Positions 1 through 12,049 of a stretch of 64,000 nucleotides of DNA are shown one piece after another. Positions within the stretch are counted from its first letter, which is position 1, and every line of letters starts with the position of its first letter. The position numbers and the translations under genes were made by a program. This DNA is from Nigrospora sphaerica (lineage: Eukaryota > Ascomycota > Sordariomycetes > Amphisphaeriales > Apiosporaceae): NCBI GenBank assembly GCA_018287875.1, contig JAGVVL010000002.1, forward strand, positions 8,866,001 to 8,930,000, written 5' to 3'. Below the pieces are notes generated by a model. That model did not search any database and was not told the DNA's origin. It was given only the letters and a program-made list of their open reading frames with translations.

Positions 1-194
1 CCAGCCTCTCCTACGTTTAACAGCAAGAGACCCCGGCAGTTGACTCTCCTGTCGCCGAACTCCCCTTCGTCGCGCGCATAACTGAATAATTTTACGGTAT
101 GCTAGCACATATAAGAAGATTTACGCTTACATCGACACGTCATGTTCATATACCTGTGGTTTAAAATCCAGGTTTTATCCAACCAGCGAGCGCC

Positions 195-1272
195 CTAAAC
201 TAGCATGCTAATGCGACCTCGGCGTGGAAAGTTCGTCTTCCTTACTGGGGTTTGGCCTTTTCTGTATAGACTGTTTACAAGCCTCGTGGTGAGCAGATCG
301 ATGCTATGCCACAACGGAACGGGAGGTCAGTATTACAGACCATCGTGTAAGTTCCTCGACTCTTTTTCCACATTGAGGGGAAGAAAAGACTTACTACATG
401 AAAAAAGGGTAAGTGCACTCGAATATATAAGCGCAAAAGTCGATCCAACTCTCTTTAGAGATTTGGTCCTGGGATTGCATGGAAAAAGAATAGGTGATAG
501 CCCTGGTGATACCCACTGAGGATAAAATAACGAGACGGACTGTTGTACTCCGCATCATATGGCGGAACAAATTGCTAGATCTGTTCTGAAGGCCCAGTCC
601 AAGGGATGTACTGCAGGACTTTTGTAACTTGATAATGAGGGATAGAGAACAAATGACCTCAAGTAAGGCGATGAGGCAGAACATGGTGACGTGTAAAGTA
701 GAAATTATTCCCTGGTACTCGGAATCTTGGAGGCCATGTAAGATGATACGGATGCGGTAGGCAGATATAGAAAGGCGACCTGTAGCTATCATAGCTATCA
801 GAGTCCAGAACAGTGTTATGAATACTAAACGAATGGGCCCTTGAAGTAGTTGGAGAACAATAAGATAAGAGTAGAATGGGAGGCCCGCTTCTTGTATCTG
901 TTTCGTTGTGAGACAAGTCTTATTCAGAACAACTTTTGTTTAAAGTCGGTAGATAAAGAGCAGGGTTTGTTTGCTTACCAGCCAGGATATGTCGGCTAAA
1001 AATGATGCAGCTAAGTGTCCCCTCACAACATTTGGGGCATTTTTGCCATAGTCACCATTCAAGGCGGTTGTTGCCAGAATAAAATAAAGACCATTGGCAA
1101 GCGTGCCGCCAGCCGAGACGACGATTGGTACAAGCGTGATAGGTAGGAAGCCAGTTCTGGCTGTGACCATGAAACCAGCGGAAAGGCTCATGAGACAGAG
1201 AATGGTGGCGAAGCCCCACTCATCTATTAAAATACGCAACATAAGAAGATTCGAAGGAAGTGTAACGTTCAT
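195..1272 (-). CDS. Multi-pass membrane protein of unknown function (3 exons, 301 aa)
   Basis: Exons by my splice reading: 1272-979, 897-395, 303-195. Intron 1 (978-898) has donor GTAAGC and acceptor CAG. Intron 2 (394-304) has donor GTAAGT, a TACTGAC branch point and acceptor TAG. Phases agree and give 301 aa plus stop. The protein is strongly hydrophobic, with likely membrane segments near residues 20-37, 43-66, 103-135 and 152-178 and probably one or two more near 210-255. A basic tail ends the protein (several Arg/Lys in the last 25 residues). The layout resembles small fungal 5-7 TM integral membrane proteins, but I do not recognise the family with confidence. The second intron could instead be absent, which would end the protein at 394 (265 aa). 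Base composition is normal and there are no RIP-type stops, so this looks like a living host gene beside the repeat block. Confidence 0.7.
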
Positions 1273-1792
1273 GGTCTTTGTATGAGATCAGTGAATCAAT
1301 AGGTATACAGCAGAATAAAGCGCTTGAAGGAACTTAGAAGTATTATTTTGCTGCTTATCAGCTTTAGTATTGCTGAGAAGTTCTTACCGCAGCGTCGAAG
1401 ACGTCATAGCGCGGTACCTTTGTTGCTGTGATACATAATGGGGACGCTAATATTTATTGACTCTGTCCAGAACAGATGTATGTGTAGTCAGTAAGCAATG
1501 AACTCCATCCATCCTTTCATCACTAGTCATACCCAGGCTGTATGGGGTCACTTACATGTTGGGTGCAATCATTAAAGGAAAGTTCGCCTTAACACCTTGG
1601 TGTCTTTTAGAGCTATATGCTTCCCCGACGTCATGAACTCATAATTTGCTCTCAGACTTCAGTACACTGACTTCATACCGCACTATCGGCTACAATTTGA
1701 TGGACTAAACTGTGTTTTATGGGTTATGCTGACACTATGACGACAAGATTACAGTGAGATAAGACGCCGGAATACTGATCCTGTAGGCATGC
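1273..1792. other. Intergenic stretch, no gene seen
   Basis: Lies upstream of the membrane-protein gene and runs to the LINE-1 insertion point. No ORF with coding character and no repeat shared with the rest of the window was found. It should hold the membrane-protein promoter. Before LINE-1 inserted, it was continuous with 20139 onward. Confidence 0.5.
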
Positions 1793-1806
1793 CACACTAC
1801 GCTAGC
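1793..1806. repeat. LINE-1 target-site duplication, left copy
   Basis: CACACTACGCTAGC occurs here and again at 20125-20138, just after the (AC)n tail of LINE-1. The first five bases (CACAC) are ambiguous with the tail; the nine-base core TACGCTAGC is not. This defines the ends of LINE-1. Confidence 0.8.
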
Positions 1807-1976
1807 TACCTTTCCTCATATTTATTTTTCCAGTGCAAGCTACTGTTAGTAACTATCGTGACTTAACACTAAAGAACTAACAGCGGGCCCTCGCACCGGA
1901 GCGAACCCAAAACACTAAGGGAAAGCCACTTGAGATAGCTGTCGAGACGTTCAGCGACGAACGACCCTAGACGCTG

Positions 1977-2265
1977 TGTCACGGGGTGGACCGTGACAGG
2001 CCCTACCGGCACAGGGAAGCCCCTGAGACATCCTAAACTAGCTACGGATTAGTCGTCCCGCGATGGAGTTCTGTCAAGACCGCTCGGTACGGACCTCCGT
2101 TGGGGATTTAGATAAGAAGTCTGCGACCGAGAAGACTTTAGTTGTAGCTCTTCAAGCTACGTCCTGTCTGCTAGCCTGACCTGTACCGAACAGAATAGGA
2201 ACCTGGACCTGTAGCATAGAACCTGAATCGACTCCATTGCCTGCCTGCCTGCCCGCGCCTTGACA
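1977..2265 (+). repeat. Gypsy-1 5' LTR
   Basis: 289 bp, starts TGTCACGGGG and ends CCTTGACA. Contains a CCTG-type short tandem run near the 3' end. It appears identical to the LTR at 7543-7831, which points to very recent insertion. Confidence 0.95.
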
Positions 2266-2303
2266 TTACGTAGCTTCCTCCTAAGCTCGACACTGCTTTC
2301 GAA

Positions 2304-3455
2304 ATGTCGAACCGCCCGATTGCCCCTGCTGACACCGAAGACCCCGACGAACTGCTTGCCAGTGTTCAAAGCGACGCCGCCGGATGGCTGATGTACCTAC
2401 GCACGCTGCACGGCTATATCTCGTCCCTGGAAGTCTCCCTGTCCGAGAAGGACACCGCCCTCGCCTCGGCCCGGACTGCTCTCATAGAGAAAGAAGGGGT
2501 AGTCCGATACCAAGAAGATCGACTGGAGAAGGAACAGAAGGCGCTCATCCAACTGAGTGTTGAGAATGAACGACTCCTCCACTCCGCCCGCCCTGCCGTA
2601 CAGACCCCCAACCGAACTGTCTCCCCGTCCTGAACCTGCTGCTGAAGCGCAGGAAGATCATGCTCCGCGAACGCCTGCACCTGCTCCTACCTCACGTTCG
2701 GAGCCCGCTTCCCTCAGTGAGAAGATCCCTGACCCAAAGGAGTTTGATGGAACTCGAAGCGACCTTCGAAGATTCGTCCAACAAGTCCACTCGAAAATGG
2801 TCTCTAACGCCGACCGGTTCCCGTCCGCTGTTTCCCGCCTGAACTATGTCGCCAGCCGCCTGTCCGGAAAAGCCTACGACCTGATCCTGCCCCGTATCCA
2901 GTACGGAATCCCGCAGTTCCTAGACTACACCAATATGCTGTCATACTTAGAAGAAGCCTTTGGAGACCCCGACCGGAAACAGAACGCCGAGAATAAGCTG
3001 TACAACCTGAAGCAACGCTATCTAGACTTCAGCGTCTTCTTCGCAGAGTTCGAGAGACTCGCGTTAGAGAGCGAAGTTCCCGAAGCTGCCCTGCCCCCTA
3101 CTGTCCCAAGGCGTGTCCCGCGAGATCCAGGACATGCTCCTACATAACCCGGCCCCCACGAGAGAGTATCGTGCGTTTGCTCGTCATCTTCAGACTCTCG
3201 ACAACCGATTCCGCCAGCACCAGCGTCAGGTTAACGGTCATAAAGGAACGACTAAGATTAACAGTACCGCCAGTCCTTACGTACCTCCCTGGAACGAATC
3301 CCGCCAGCCCGCTGCTAAGACCGACGCCGGTGACCCTATGGATTTGAGTCACCAGCGTAGCCGCCCCCGCTCTCCGTCAGGCCGTAAAGAGAGGAGAGTG
3401 CTTCCGTTGTGGCCGGCAAGACCATAAGGTAGCCCAATGCCCTAAACCCGACTTA
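2304..3455 (+). pseudogene. gag: Gypsy-1 gag (capsid/nucleocapsid), frameshifted
   Basis: Begins with ATG at 2304. An N-terminal coiled-coil-like stretch (Glu/Lys/Leu-rich, about residues 35-90) is followed by the retrotransposon gag core with the motif FDGTRSDLRRF near 2740-2780, then a zinc knuckle C-x2-C-x4-H-x4-C at 3399-3440. The polypeptide is spread over frames beginning at 2304, 2557, 3113 and the knuckle frame at 3399, so three shifts each equivalent to a one-base insertion are needed. No premature stop of the RIP type is present. In the family, Gag packages the RNA in cytoplasmic particles. As it stands, only truncated pieces could be made. Confidence 0.8.
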
Positions 3456-3755
3456 CGCTCCGTTCCGTTCCGTTACGCCCGAGCAACCAGCCCCGGAATA
3501 GCCCGCCCCCGGCTCCTGTTACCGCCACGCCCGCTCTACCATCGCCCCCGCCGATCCAGTCTCCGCAGCCTGTCTCGTACTCCCTACGCCTACTAACCGG
3601 TTCCAAGCCCTACGGAACGACAGTCCTCACTCGTTAAACGGAGTGAGCCTGTATTAAGTCGCTTACAGGCTCCCGAGCCCAGCGCCCCGACTCCGCTGCC
3701 CTTACCGATATCTGCCCGTTCCGTCCACGGCCTATCTATCCGCGAAGAGGAAGAT

Positions 3756-4335
3756 ATGCGTGGAAAACTTATGGTTTTACCTGTCACCCTGGCCACCGAT
3801 GACTACACCCTGCCGACTTACGCCCTGACTGATTCTGGAGCCGCTGCGAAAGCGTTCATCGACCGTAGTTGGGCCGAAGCCCATGAGCTGCCTATGAGAC
3901 CCCTGAGAAGGTCATTTGAGATCGAAGTGATCGATGGCCGCCCTAGCGAAAGCGGGAAGGTCACTCACTTCGTTGAGTGCTCAATGCGGATAAACGACCA
4001 TTACGAGAAACGACTACGCTTCTTCGTAACCCAGCTAGCTTACTTTCCTGTTGTCCTCGGAATCCCTTGGCTTAAGATGCACGATCCTCGTATAGGGTTC
4101 GCGAGCCACACGTTCATGTTCGACAGCGAGTTCTGTCGCCAAAACTGCAACACACCGGAGAGACCTATGAAGGTCACCGCCCTGCATGACGTTCCAGCCC
4201 GAGCCCGTCCTGAGAACCTGCCGAACCGCCCCGAGGCCTTATCCCGTTGGGACATTGCCCAGGTTTCCCCGCGCCTGTCCAGCGTACCTAAGAAGAGGAT
4301 ACGCTGCGTTCCCCGTCACCGTCGAAAAGATCGAA
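3756..4335 (+). pseudogene. Gypsy-1 aspartic protease region
   Basis: ATG-initiated frame whose motif around 3823-3850 reads LTDSGAAAKAFID, the retroviral-type aspartic protease signature with DSG in place of the usual D[TS]G. A downstream VVLGIPWL motif near 4050-4075 is the second conserved block of the fold. The frame is lost near 4300-4335, where homology moves to the next frame (equivalent to a one-base insertion). The protease normally releases Gag and Pol products from the polyprotein. Confidence 0.8.
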
Positions 4336-6350
4336 GAACGCCTATCAGAGGCCCCCGAACTTACCCTATCTAAACAACTGCCGCCTGAACTGAGAGATTT
4401 TGAGGACGTCTTCTCGCTTAAAGAAGCGGAGAGGTTACCACCGCATAGAACTCACGACCACGAGATCAAACTGATAGAAGGGAAGACGCCCCCTTCGGCC
4501 CCTTATACGCCATGTCCCGCAATGAACTAGCCGCATTAAAAGAGTGGCTGCAAGAGAACCTTCGGAAGGGTTTCGTACGACCGAGCTCGTCCCCTGCCGC
4601 GTCCCCCGTCCTGTTCGTTAAGAAGCCTGGAGGAGGCCTCCGTTTCTGTGTCGACTACCGCGCCCTAAACAACATCACTATTAAGGACCGTTACCCGCTG
4701 CCCCTAGTTAAGGAGACCCTGAATAACCTAAAGGGAATGAAGTATTTCTCTAAGGTCGACATCATTGCGGCATTCAACGAGATCAGGGTTAAAGAGGGAC
4801 AAGAATACCTGACCGCATTCCGCACCCGTTTTGGCTTATTCGAGTCATTAGTTATGCCTTTCGGACTAACTGGAGCCCCTGCCACATTTCAAAGGTTTAT
4901 TAACGATACCTTACGACACCACCTAGACATCTGCTGCACTGCGTACCTAGACGACATCCTAATTTACAGCCGGACCCGCGAGGAACACGTCGAACACCTA
5001 CGGAAGGTGCTTCAAGCATTAAGAGAGGCCGGCTTATTCGCGAAAATGTCGAAGTGCGAATTCTTTAAAACTGAGACCACATTCCTAGGGATGATTGTTG
5101 GCCGCGATGGCCTACGCATGGACCCCGCTAAGATTGAGACAGTCAAGAACTGGGCCACTCCGTCCTGCTTAACCGACGTACAAGCGTTTATCGGCTTTGG
5201 GAACTTCTACCGCCGGTTCATTCGGGACTTTTCGAAGATTGTCGCCCCGCTAGTCAACCTCACAAGGAAAGGGGTTGAATTCGCTTGGACAGAAGAATGT
5301 GAGAATGCATTCGTTGCGCTAAAGAACGCGTTCACATCGGCCCCGATCCTGGCTCCCTTCGACTGGGAGAAAGAAGTGATTTTAGAGACCGATGCCTCTG
5401 ACTATGTCTCTGCTGGTGTGCTGTCACAGTACGGAGACGACGGAATTCTACGCCCAGTTGCCTTCTTCTCAAAAAAGCACTCTTCGACAGAGTGTAACTA
5501 CGAGATTTACGATAAGGAACTTCTAGCCATCATTCGTTGCTTCGAAGAATGGCGTCCTGAACTGGAAGGCGCGTTGTCGCCGATTAAGGTCATCACCGAC
5601 CACCGGAACCTGGAATACTTCACAACGACAAAGTTGCTAAACCGCCGACAAGCAAGATGGTCTGAATTCTTATCTCGATTTAACTTTAAGATCGTGTACC
5701 GACCCGGGAAGCAAGGAATAAAACCCGACGCCCTGACCAGGAGGTCAGAGGACCTACCTAAAGAGGGGGATGAACGACTGCTACACCAAAGTAGAGTCGT
5801 CCTAAAGAAAGAGAACTTCGAACCGCAAAGGAAATCAGTCCGCTTCGAGGAAATCCCGACCCGAGCCAACGCCGTAACTAGATCGCAATCCGCTCCTAGC
5901 CGTCCCCTAGAACTAAGCGCCGTCGACCTAGACCCCCAGCCTGTTATTATACCATCTCTACGACAAGAACGCCACGCCCCATTACTGCCGCCAGCTATTC
6001 AGAACCTCATGACCCGAGGATACGAGTCGGACGAGACCGTTCACTCCATCTTAAAGGCACTGCGCACCGGAAACCCCCGCCACCCCTTAATCTCCCTTGC
6101 CGAGTGCGAGGAACGAGCTGGTATGCTATACTACCGCGACCGCCTTTATGTCCCTGACTTACCCGAACTCCGCGCTGAACTGACTCGCTCGTACCACGAC
6201 ACTGCCGTGGCTGGACACCTAAAGAGAGCCCGCACGTACGAGACCCTGTCCCGAGACTACTACTGGCCGCGGATGTACGCCTTCGTGGAGCAATGGACTA
6301 ACAACTGTCACACCTGCCGCCGGACCACTTCTTCCCGCGAAGCTAAGCAA
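4312..6350 (+). pseudogene. pol: Gypsy-1 reverse transcriptase, RNase H and integrase N-terminus
   Basis: The segment entering RT is in one frame to about 4500 and continues from the ATG at 4512 in another; a missing C in a run of C near 4496-4502 would explain the shift. RT motifs include the [19 protein letters not shown] block (about 4611-4670) and the catalytic YLDD at 4944-4955. RNase H begins with an ETDASD motif near 5386. The integrase HHCC zinc domain is at about 6190-6320 (YHDTAVAGH ... CHTC). The catalytic aspartates are intact. The frame breaks at about 6346, where one base is missing relative to the downstream frame. Confidence 0.9.
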
Positions 6351-6352
6351 GG

Positions 6353-7489
6353 GTGCTCCGCCCGCTGCCCGTACCCGAACGAGCATGGCAGGACATTTCG
6401 ATGGACTTCGTCGTACACCTACCGAAGAGTGACGGCTACGACGCTATCTTAGTCGTGGTCTGCCGCTTAACGAAGATGAAACACTTCATCGCCTGCCGAG
6501 ACACCTGTGGCGCCGACGAGGTCGCGCGCCTATACCTGAATAACGTCTGGAAACTACACGGCCTACCGAGAACCGTAATCTCCGACCGAGGTCCCCAATT
6601 TGTGGGACGATTCTGGGGACACCTAACCCACCGACTAGGTATTCAAAGCCTGCTGTCGACTGCCTTTCACCCCGAGACCGATGGCCAGACCGAACGAGCG
6701 AACTCGTTCCTAGAACAGTACCTCCGCGCCCAAGTGTCGTACTTACAAGACGATTGGAGCCGCTGGCTCCCCTTAGCTGAATTCGCGTTAAACAATGCCC
6801 TGAATGAGAGCATTAAGACCACACCGTTCTTCGCGAACTACGGATTCCACCCGAGAATCGGGTTTGAACCACTGGACCCCGACCGTACCCCTGCAGCCCT
6901 AGACGCTGAGCGCGTCGCCCAGAAGATTCAGGAAGTCCACGAGATGTTAAAGTCGGAGATCTGTTTAGCGCAAGCCCGCCACGAGGAATACGCCAACCGT
7001 AAAAGACGCCCCGCCCGCCGATACCAAGTAGGCCAGAAAGTCTGGCTTGACGCCCGAAATATACGGACGAAACGCCCTCAGAAGAAACTCGACTGGAAGC
7101 AACTCGGACCCTTCACCATTACGAAGGTCGTGAGCCCGTACGCTTATCAATTAAACCTGCCCCCGTCTATGAGAAACCACCCGGTATTCCATGTTAGCCT
7201 ACTCCGTCCTGATCCTGACGATCCTGCCCCCGGTCAAGTACAACCACCGCCCCCGCCTATAGAGGTCGACGGCGTCGAAGAGTTCGAAGTCGAAGACATC
7301 CTGGATTCCCGTCTGGACAACCGAGGCGGAGGCCGAGGCTCCCGTTTAAAATACACCGTGAAGTGGGCTGGATACGACCAACTAACCGAGGAGCCTGCGG
7401 AATACGTCGCTAACGCCAGCGAGGTAGTGGCAAACTTCCACCGGAGATACCCAGAGAAACCGAGACCTATTAACCTACGGAAGGCTTAG
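6353..7489 (+). pseudogene. Gypsy-1 integrase core and chromodomain
   Basis: Continues the integrase after the 6346 frameshift. The catalytic core is visible as an Asp in MDFVVHLP (about 6400), an Asp in SDRGPQF (about 6580) and a Glu in TDGQTERAN (about 6690). A GPF/Y-like module follows ([10 protein letters not shown], about 7104). The C-terminus is a chromodomain ([12 protein letters not shown] ... YTVKWAGY, about 7275-7400). In chromoviruses this domain is thought to steer integration to histone-marked heterochromatin, which fits the repeat-dense setting. Stop at 7487-7489. Confidence 0.9.
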
Positions 7490-7526
7490 CCGTCCGCCCT
7501 TCAGAACCGCGTCGATGGAACTCCGC

Positions 7527-7542
7527 CTTAAGGAGGGAGTAC
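7527..7542 (+). promoter_or_regulatory. Gypsy-1 polypurine tract
   Basis: A purine-rich run (AAGGAGGGAG) directly before the 3' LTR, where plus-strand DNA synthesis is primed in LTR retrotransposons. Confidence 0.75.
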
Positions 7543-7831
7543 TGTCACGGGGTGGACCGTGACAGGCCCTACCGGCACAGGGAAGCCCCTGAGACATCCT
7601 AAACTAGCTACGGATTAGTCGTCCCGCGATGGAGTTCTGTCAAGACCGCTCGGTACGGACCTCCGTTGGGGATTTAGATAAGAAGTCTGCGACCGAGAAG
7701 ACTTTAGTTGTAGCTCTTCAAGCTACGTCCTGTCTGCTAGCCTGACCTGTACCGAACAGAATAGGAACCTGGACCTGTAGCATAGAACCTGAATCGACTC
7801 CATTGCCTGCCTGCCTGCCCGCGCCTTGACA
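7543..7831 (+). repeat. Gypsy-1 3' LTR
   Basis: 289 bp, apparently identical to the 5' LTR. Followed by the TSD copy CGCTG at 7832-7836. Confidence 0.95.
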
Positions 7832-7842
7832 CGCTGCCAAGA

Positions 7843-9680
7843 CATGGCACCCTCCACCCCAGCACGTCCAACCGTGCCACCAGACCCCTACCACACAGCC
7901 GAGACAGATTTGGGATCCCCGATAAATGCCAGAGCCAGGCTAAGATAACCTGCGAAGAATGGACCCAGCACCTATTAAGCCCACTTGAAACCCGCTATAG
8001 CGAACGGAAAGGACTAGGTTACCGACGAAAATTAGCTATCGTTATAAGGCTTTATTATAAACCACTATATAAAGATTGAACGCTAACAGGAGATCTAAAA
8101 GAAGGTTCTTATAGCGTTAACTTAGTACCTCGATAACTACCTTAGCCATTTCCTAGGACCGGAAAAGGCAGCGTACTAAAAAAAAGCAAGGGAGTTCTTA
8201 TAGGAACTTAGCACCTAGTTTAATACCTTAATATACGTTAAATCCAGAGGTATAGAAACGATATATATCTGATTAGTTAATATCTTATAGACTGAAACTT
8301 TAACGGCGCTATAAACTGAAATATCCCGATAGATAAGCTAATTTAAAGTAACCTAGGCTAGCGCTATAAGAGAACACGACAGTGCTATAACAACCTCCTA
8401 AGGAAATATAAACGAGTTTACTATAGGCCAAATAAAGAAAAAGGCGCTACTATTATAGCCTAAGCCTGTCAATACCCGTATTCTAGCGAGGCTACTAGGA
8501 GAGAAGCGACTAGGACAACCGGAAGCCTTTAATATCCGATTACTGCTAATTTAAAAGCTAAAACTTAACCCGGAAGGTATCACGGATATTAGGACAACTA
8601 GCATTAGCTAGTCGATTAAGACGGCTAATATAAAAACTAAGGACGATCTACTTTAAAAACCTTACTACTCGATTATCCGAGACACCCTAAAGGCAGAATA
8701 GGTAGGACTCTTAGAGAAATAGGTAGTTTACACTATCCCAAGGGTATCAGTCTTAATGAAGGACCTAAAAATAGGAGCACTAATATTAATTAACATATAA
8801 ATAGTTCACACTAAAGCGCGAGTATAAACTAGGAAAGAAGCGGCAGAAGTGCACGTATCGAAAAGAGGAGCCGACTTAAAGAGCGGAACAGTTATATAGA
8901 TTGTGAACTTTAAAGAACACGTCCGGAACTTCCAACTCTTCACTACGAGCGACATCGGCCAAAGAATTAACCGGAAACCGCTTATTTAGTAACACGACCC
9001 TAGCTATTAAGGGTACCACACGCCTTATTACTGTAATAAAGTAACGCTCTATAAAAACTATAAAGAATATAAAGATAGATATAAGAGACCGATAAACGAT
9101 AACTATATAAAACCGGCGAAATACGCGAACTACTAGGGACTATACCCTGCAGACCACGAGAAGTGCCTATACCAGCTAAGGAAAGTCAATAATAGAGTGA
9201 TCCCCTTAACACAGGAGGAGCTAAGGAAGCACCGAAAAGCCGGTATGGACGCTTTCCAGGCGCGGAACTAACCGAAAGCGTCGGCATCGGACACCTCCAC
9301 CTTAGAGAACCAACCGCCACCCCGCTAGAAGCAGCAAGGCAAAAGGAACAAATCGACGGAGGCAGTCCCTAACACCGGAGCGCCCTAAATAGAAGGGACC
9401 ACCTAGGCTACCGGGAATAACAACTCTATCCAGGTGATCGACATAACAAACCACGAAACCATAACCGACGCGGATATAGACGAGCCTATTAAGGGGACAG
9501 GAGCCCCCTTTAAAACCGCAACCTTTAACCTAAAGTAGAAGCCGAAAAGGAAAGCGGTAGAAGAGGTATCGGAGAATATAATCCGTTAACAGCAATAATA
9601 TTATACTGTACTATCCGATAAATAGTATAACTATAAGCAGGCTAACAATATTAAAAGCTCTTTATATTGTAGTATATAAT
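7843..9680 (+). pseudogene. LINE-1 ORF1 (gag-like) relic
   Basis: The ATG at 7843 begins a frame reading MAPSTPARPTVPPDP before the first RIP-type stops. Near 9100-9180 a DHEKC motif is the remnant of the C-terminal zinc knuckles of Tad-type ORF1 proteins, with the partner cysteines apparently changed by C-to-T transitions. ORF1 of Tad-like LINEs is an RNA-binding protein. The region is AT-rich with many in-frame TAG/TAA, so nothing functional remains. Confidence 0.6.
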
Positions 9681-11311
9681 ATAAGGAGGTCGATAGTAAC
9701 CCACGTAGCCTTCCTAAACCGATACTAGCAAAATAAAGTCGACGTAATTATAATCACGGAACCCTAGATATGCCCTATTAACAAAAACACGATATAAACC
9801 CACCGAGCCTACCAAAAATATAGCCTAGTAATATATTAGGATATAGAGGAGGAAAACAGACTAAAAGTGATAATATACGTTAAATCACGAGCTCGACTAT
9901 AAACGGAGACCACGAACCCTGTTTATCACTAAGACTTAATATAGCTAAGTATTAACAGATACTCCCTCTTTATATACTACCACATACTATAAGCAGCCCC
10001 CGTTTTAAACTACCTAATAAAGCTCGAGCTATCTATAAACTGCTTCGCAGCTGGAGATATAAACGCCCAGTGCCCTAACTAGGACCCAGGCACCTTCCCC
10101 TATAATAGGAGACAACGACTAATTAACTAGTTGGATAGGATAGGTATAAACTTTATCGAGGAACTAGGGGCCGCCACGTATAAGGCAGGAACGGTCATTA
10201 ATATCCCTTTCTTGAATATTCCCTCTACAACGTCTTACATAAAGAAGACGTTAGCTACTAGATCGGATTACCTTCACCTCTTTATAAACCTACTAGGAAG
10301 GGGGGCAGAACCCCTACTAGAGAAAACACGGCAGTGGCACATCCCGGAGAAGTCGCTGGAACGCTTCCGAGATTTAGTAGAGAACATAGCCTGGAATCTC
10401 CCAGTACGAATAGAAAGCGACCAGGACCTTAACGTAGCAGCAAGGGCTCTCACGGAGGGACTAACAAGGTGTATAAAGGCAGTCGGCTTACCGAGATGCA
10501 CGAGGAGTAAGTCTGCCGCTTAGTGGAACGAGGACTGCTAAAGAACGTGGGAAACCTAGCATAGGCAGGGGAACCACGCTAACGATAGCCCAGAACGCCG
10601 CGAGTTCCTTATTACCATCTAGGAGGCGAAGCGGAAGTTCTAAAGCACGGTTATTAATAATTAAACTAGTAACTAATCCCTAATAAAGGTGATACATTAG
10701 TATAAGAGACAGTAACAAACCTACACACCCCCTTTAAAAGATAGTGAAGCTATATACACTATAAGGAGGGAGAAGGCAGACAACTTAATAAGGGCGATCT
10801 TATTCTGTTATAATATAGTAAACGATATCCCCTGGCTAGCACAGCAAACTATAAAGGCACCTATACTAGGTGTAAGATAGTCCCAGACCTTAATATTACT
10901 ATAGGATACGACTGTTATATTAAAAGAGGCAGTATAATAGACCATTAGAGTAATATCCACGTCGCTAAGTCCGGATATAATTATAATAAAACACTTGAAA
11001 GCAGTATAGCCGGCGATAAAGGAGTATTACAGATATCTTATAGAGGTATATATATAAATCGGTTACTTCCTAGAGGTCTAGAAGAAAGCTAAGGTGATAA
11101 TACTCCCGAAGCCTTATAGAACAGACCTCACGACCTACCGTGTATAGCGCCCGATAGCACTACTCTCCTACTTTGGAAAGGGGCTAGAACGGATTGTTGT
11201 AAGGCGAATAGCTTAGATAGCGCTCTAAGCCGGGATTATCAGCCTATAACACGCGGGAGCGGTCTTAAAGTGCTCCGCGGTAAACTTAACAGCGAGCGTC
11301 GCCTACAATAT

Positions 11312-11517
11312 TGTCACGGTTCAAGGAACGAGGGATCTGTTAATGACCCAAGGGTTCTATTGAGATGCGAAAACTACAGGTGAAGAGGAAAAGAAGAGGA
11401 ACAGGCTCCTCTCAGTCACTGTTTGCCAGGAATATATCCAGCCAAACGCGGTACGTACCACCGGCCAGAGGTCCATGCGTTCCCATGCCCTTGTACCTAT
11501 GTACCCATGTCGTAACA
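11312..11517 (-). repeat. Gypsy-2 LTR, left copy (3' LTR of the element)
   Basis: 206 bp, TGTCACGG...CGTAACA as written on the plus strand. Matches 17125-17330 with only a few transitions. Confidence 0.9.
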
Positions 11518-11654
11518 TTACCCCCCTTCAAGAAATAAAACTTGTCTGTAAGTTTCGGTCACTTCTTCCGGGCAATTCTCTTTCTCGTTCGGTTCGCCGA
11601 AGCCGGAGAGTTGTCGTCGGCGTGAGGTGGTTCGATCCTGTCGTTGGCTGCTGC

Positions 11655-11910
11655 GTTAAGCTATGAAGCCAGTCGTTTCGGCGGTCCTGTGTTATCTAGA
11701 TACTCCTCGTGGTATTTCTAGAGGAGTGTGGCGCTGTTCTTGAATGATTCCGCGTCGTACCACGTCGCGTCCGGGTCCCAACCCTTCCAGCGCACCTGGT
11801 ATTGAAGTTTCCCATAGTGCAGTCGAGAGGACAGCACTCGGTCTACCTCCCATTCTTCGTCCAACGAAGGATCCACGATTTCGCCCTCCGGATTCTCGGC
11901 CTGTTATCCC
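11655..11910 (-). pseudogene. Gypsy-2 chromodomain end of pol
   Basis: On the minus strand this reads DEEWEVDRVL followed by a YQVRWKGWDPDATWYDAE block, a clear chromodomain. A RIP-type stop falls just after it, in what should be a Gln/Trp codon. The family differs from Gypsy-1 in sequence but shares the C-terminal chromodomain layout. Confidence 0.8.
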
Positions 11911-12049
11911 GGGAAGGGGTCGTCTTAGAATCGCCGAAGGCGATCAGCGTGAAACACGTTCGTGCCCTTCTAGTCTGGCGGCGTGTCGAGTTCATAGGAG
12001 TGTCCTCTCATCCCCTTAATAGTGTAACATTGCTGCGTTAAGGGGAACG

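Larger units (their letters stand above)
1977..7831 (+). mobile_element. Gypsy-1: young chromodomain Ty3/gypsy retrotransposon (chromovirus)
   Basis: 5,855 bp with two 289-bp LTRs that look identical base for base, TG...CA ends and a 5-bp TSD CGCTG (1972-1976, 7832-7836). Order inside is gag with a CCHC knuckle, protease, reverse transcriptase, RNase H, zinc-binding integrase with DDE core, and a C-terminal chromodomain. That order and the chromodomain place it among chromoviruses. It shows no RIP signature and is GC-rich, unlike the LINE it sits in. The reading frame is nevertheless broken at about six places by one-base indels. Either it is a recently inserted non-autonomous copy or some breaks are assembly errors. 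Confidence 0.95.

Noticed and set aside
11625..11655. GGTTCGATCC, a tRNA T-loop-like motif
   Set aside because: It lies between the Gypsy-2 LTR and chromodomain, with no cloverleaf around it and no conservation in the 29719 copy.
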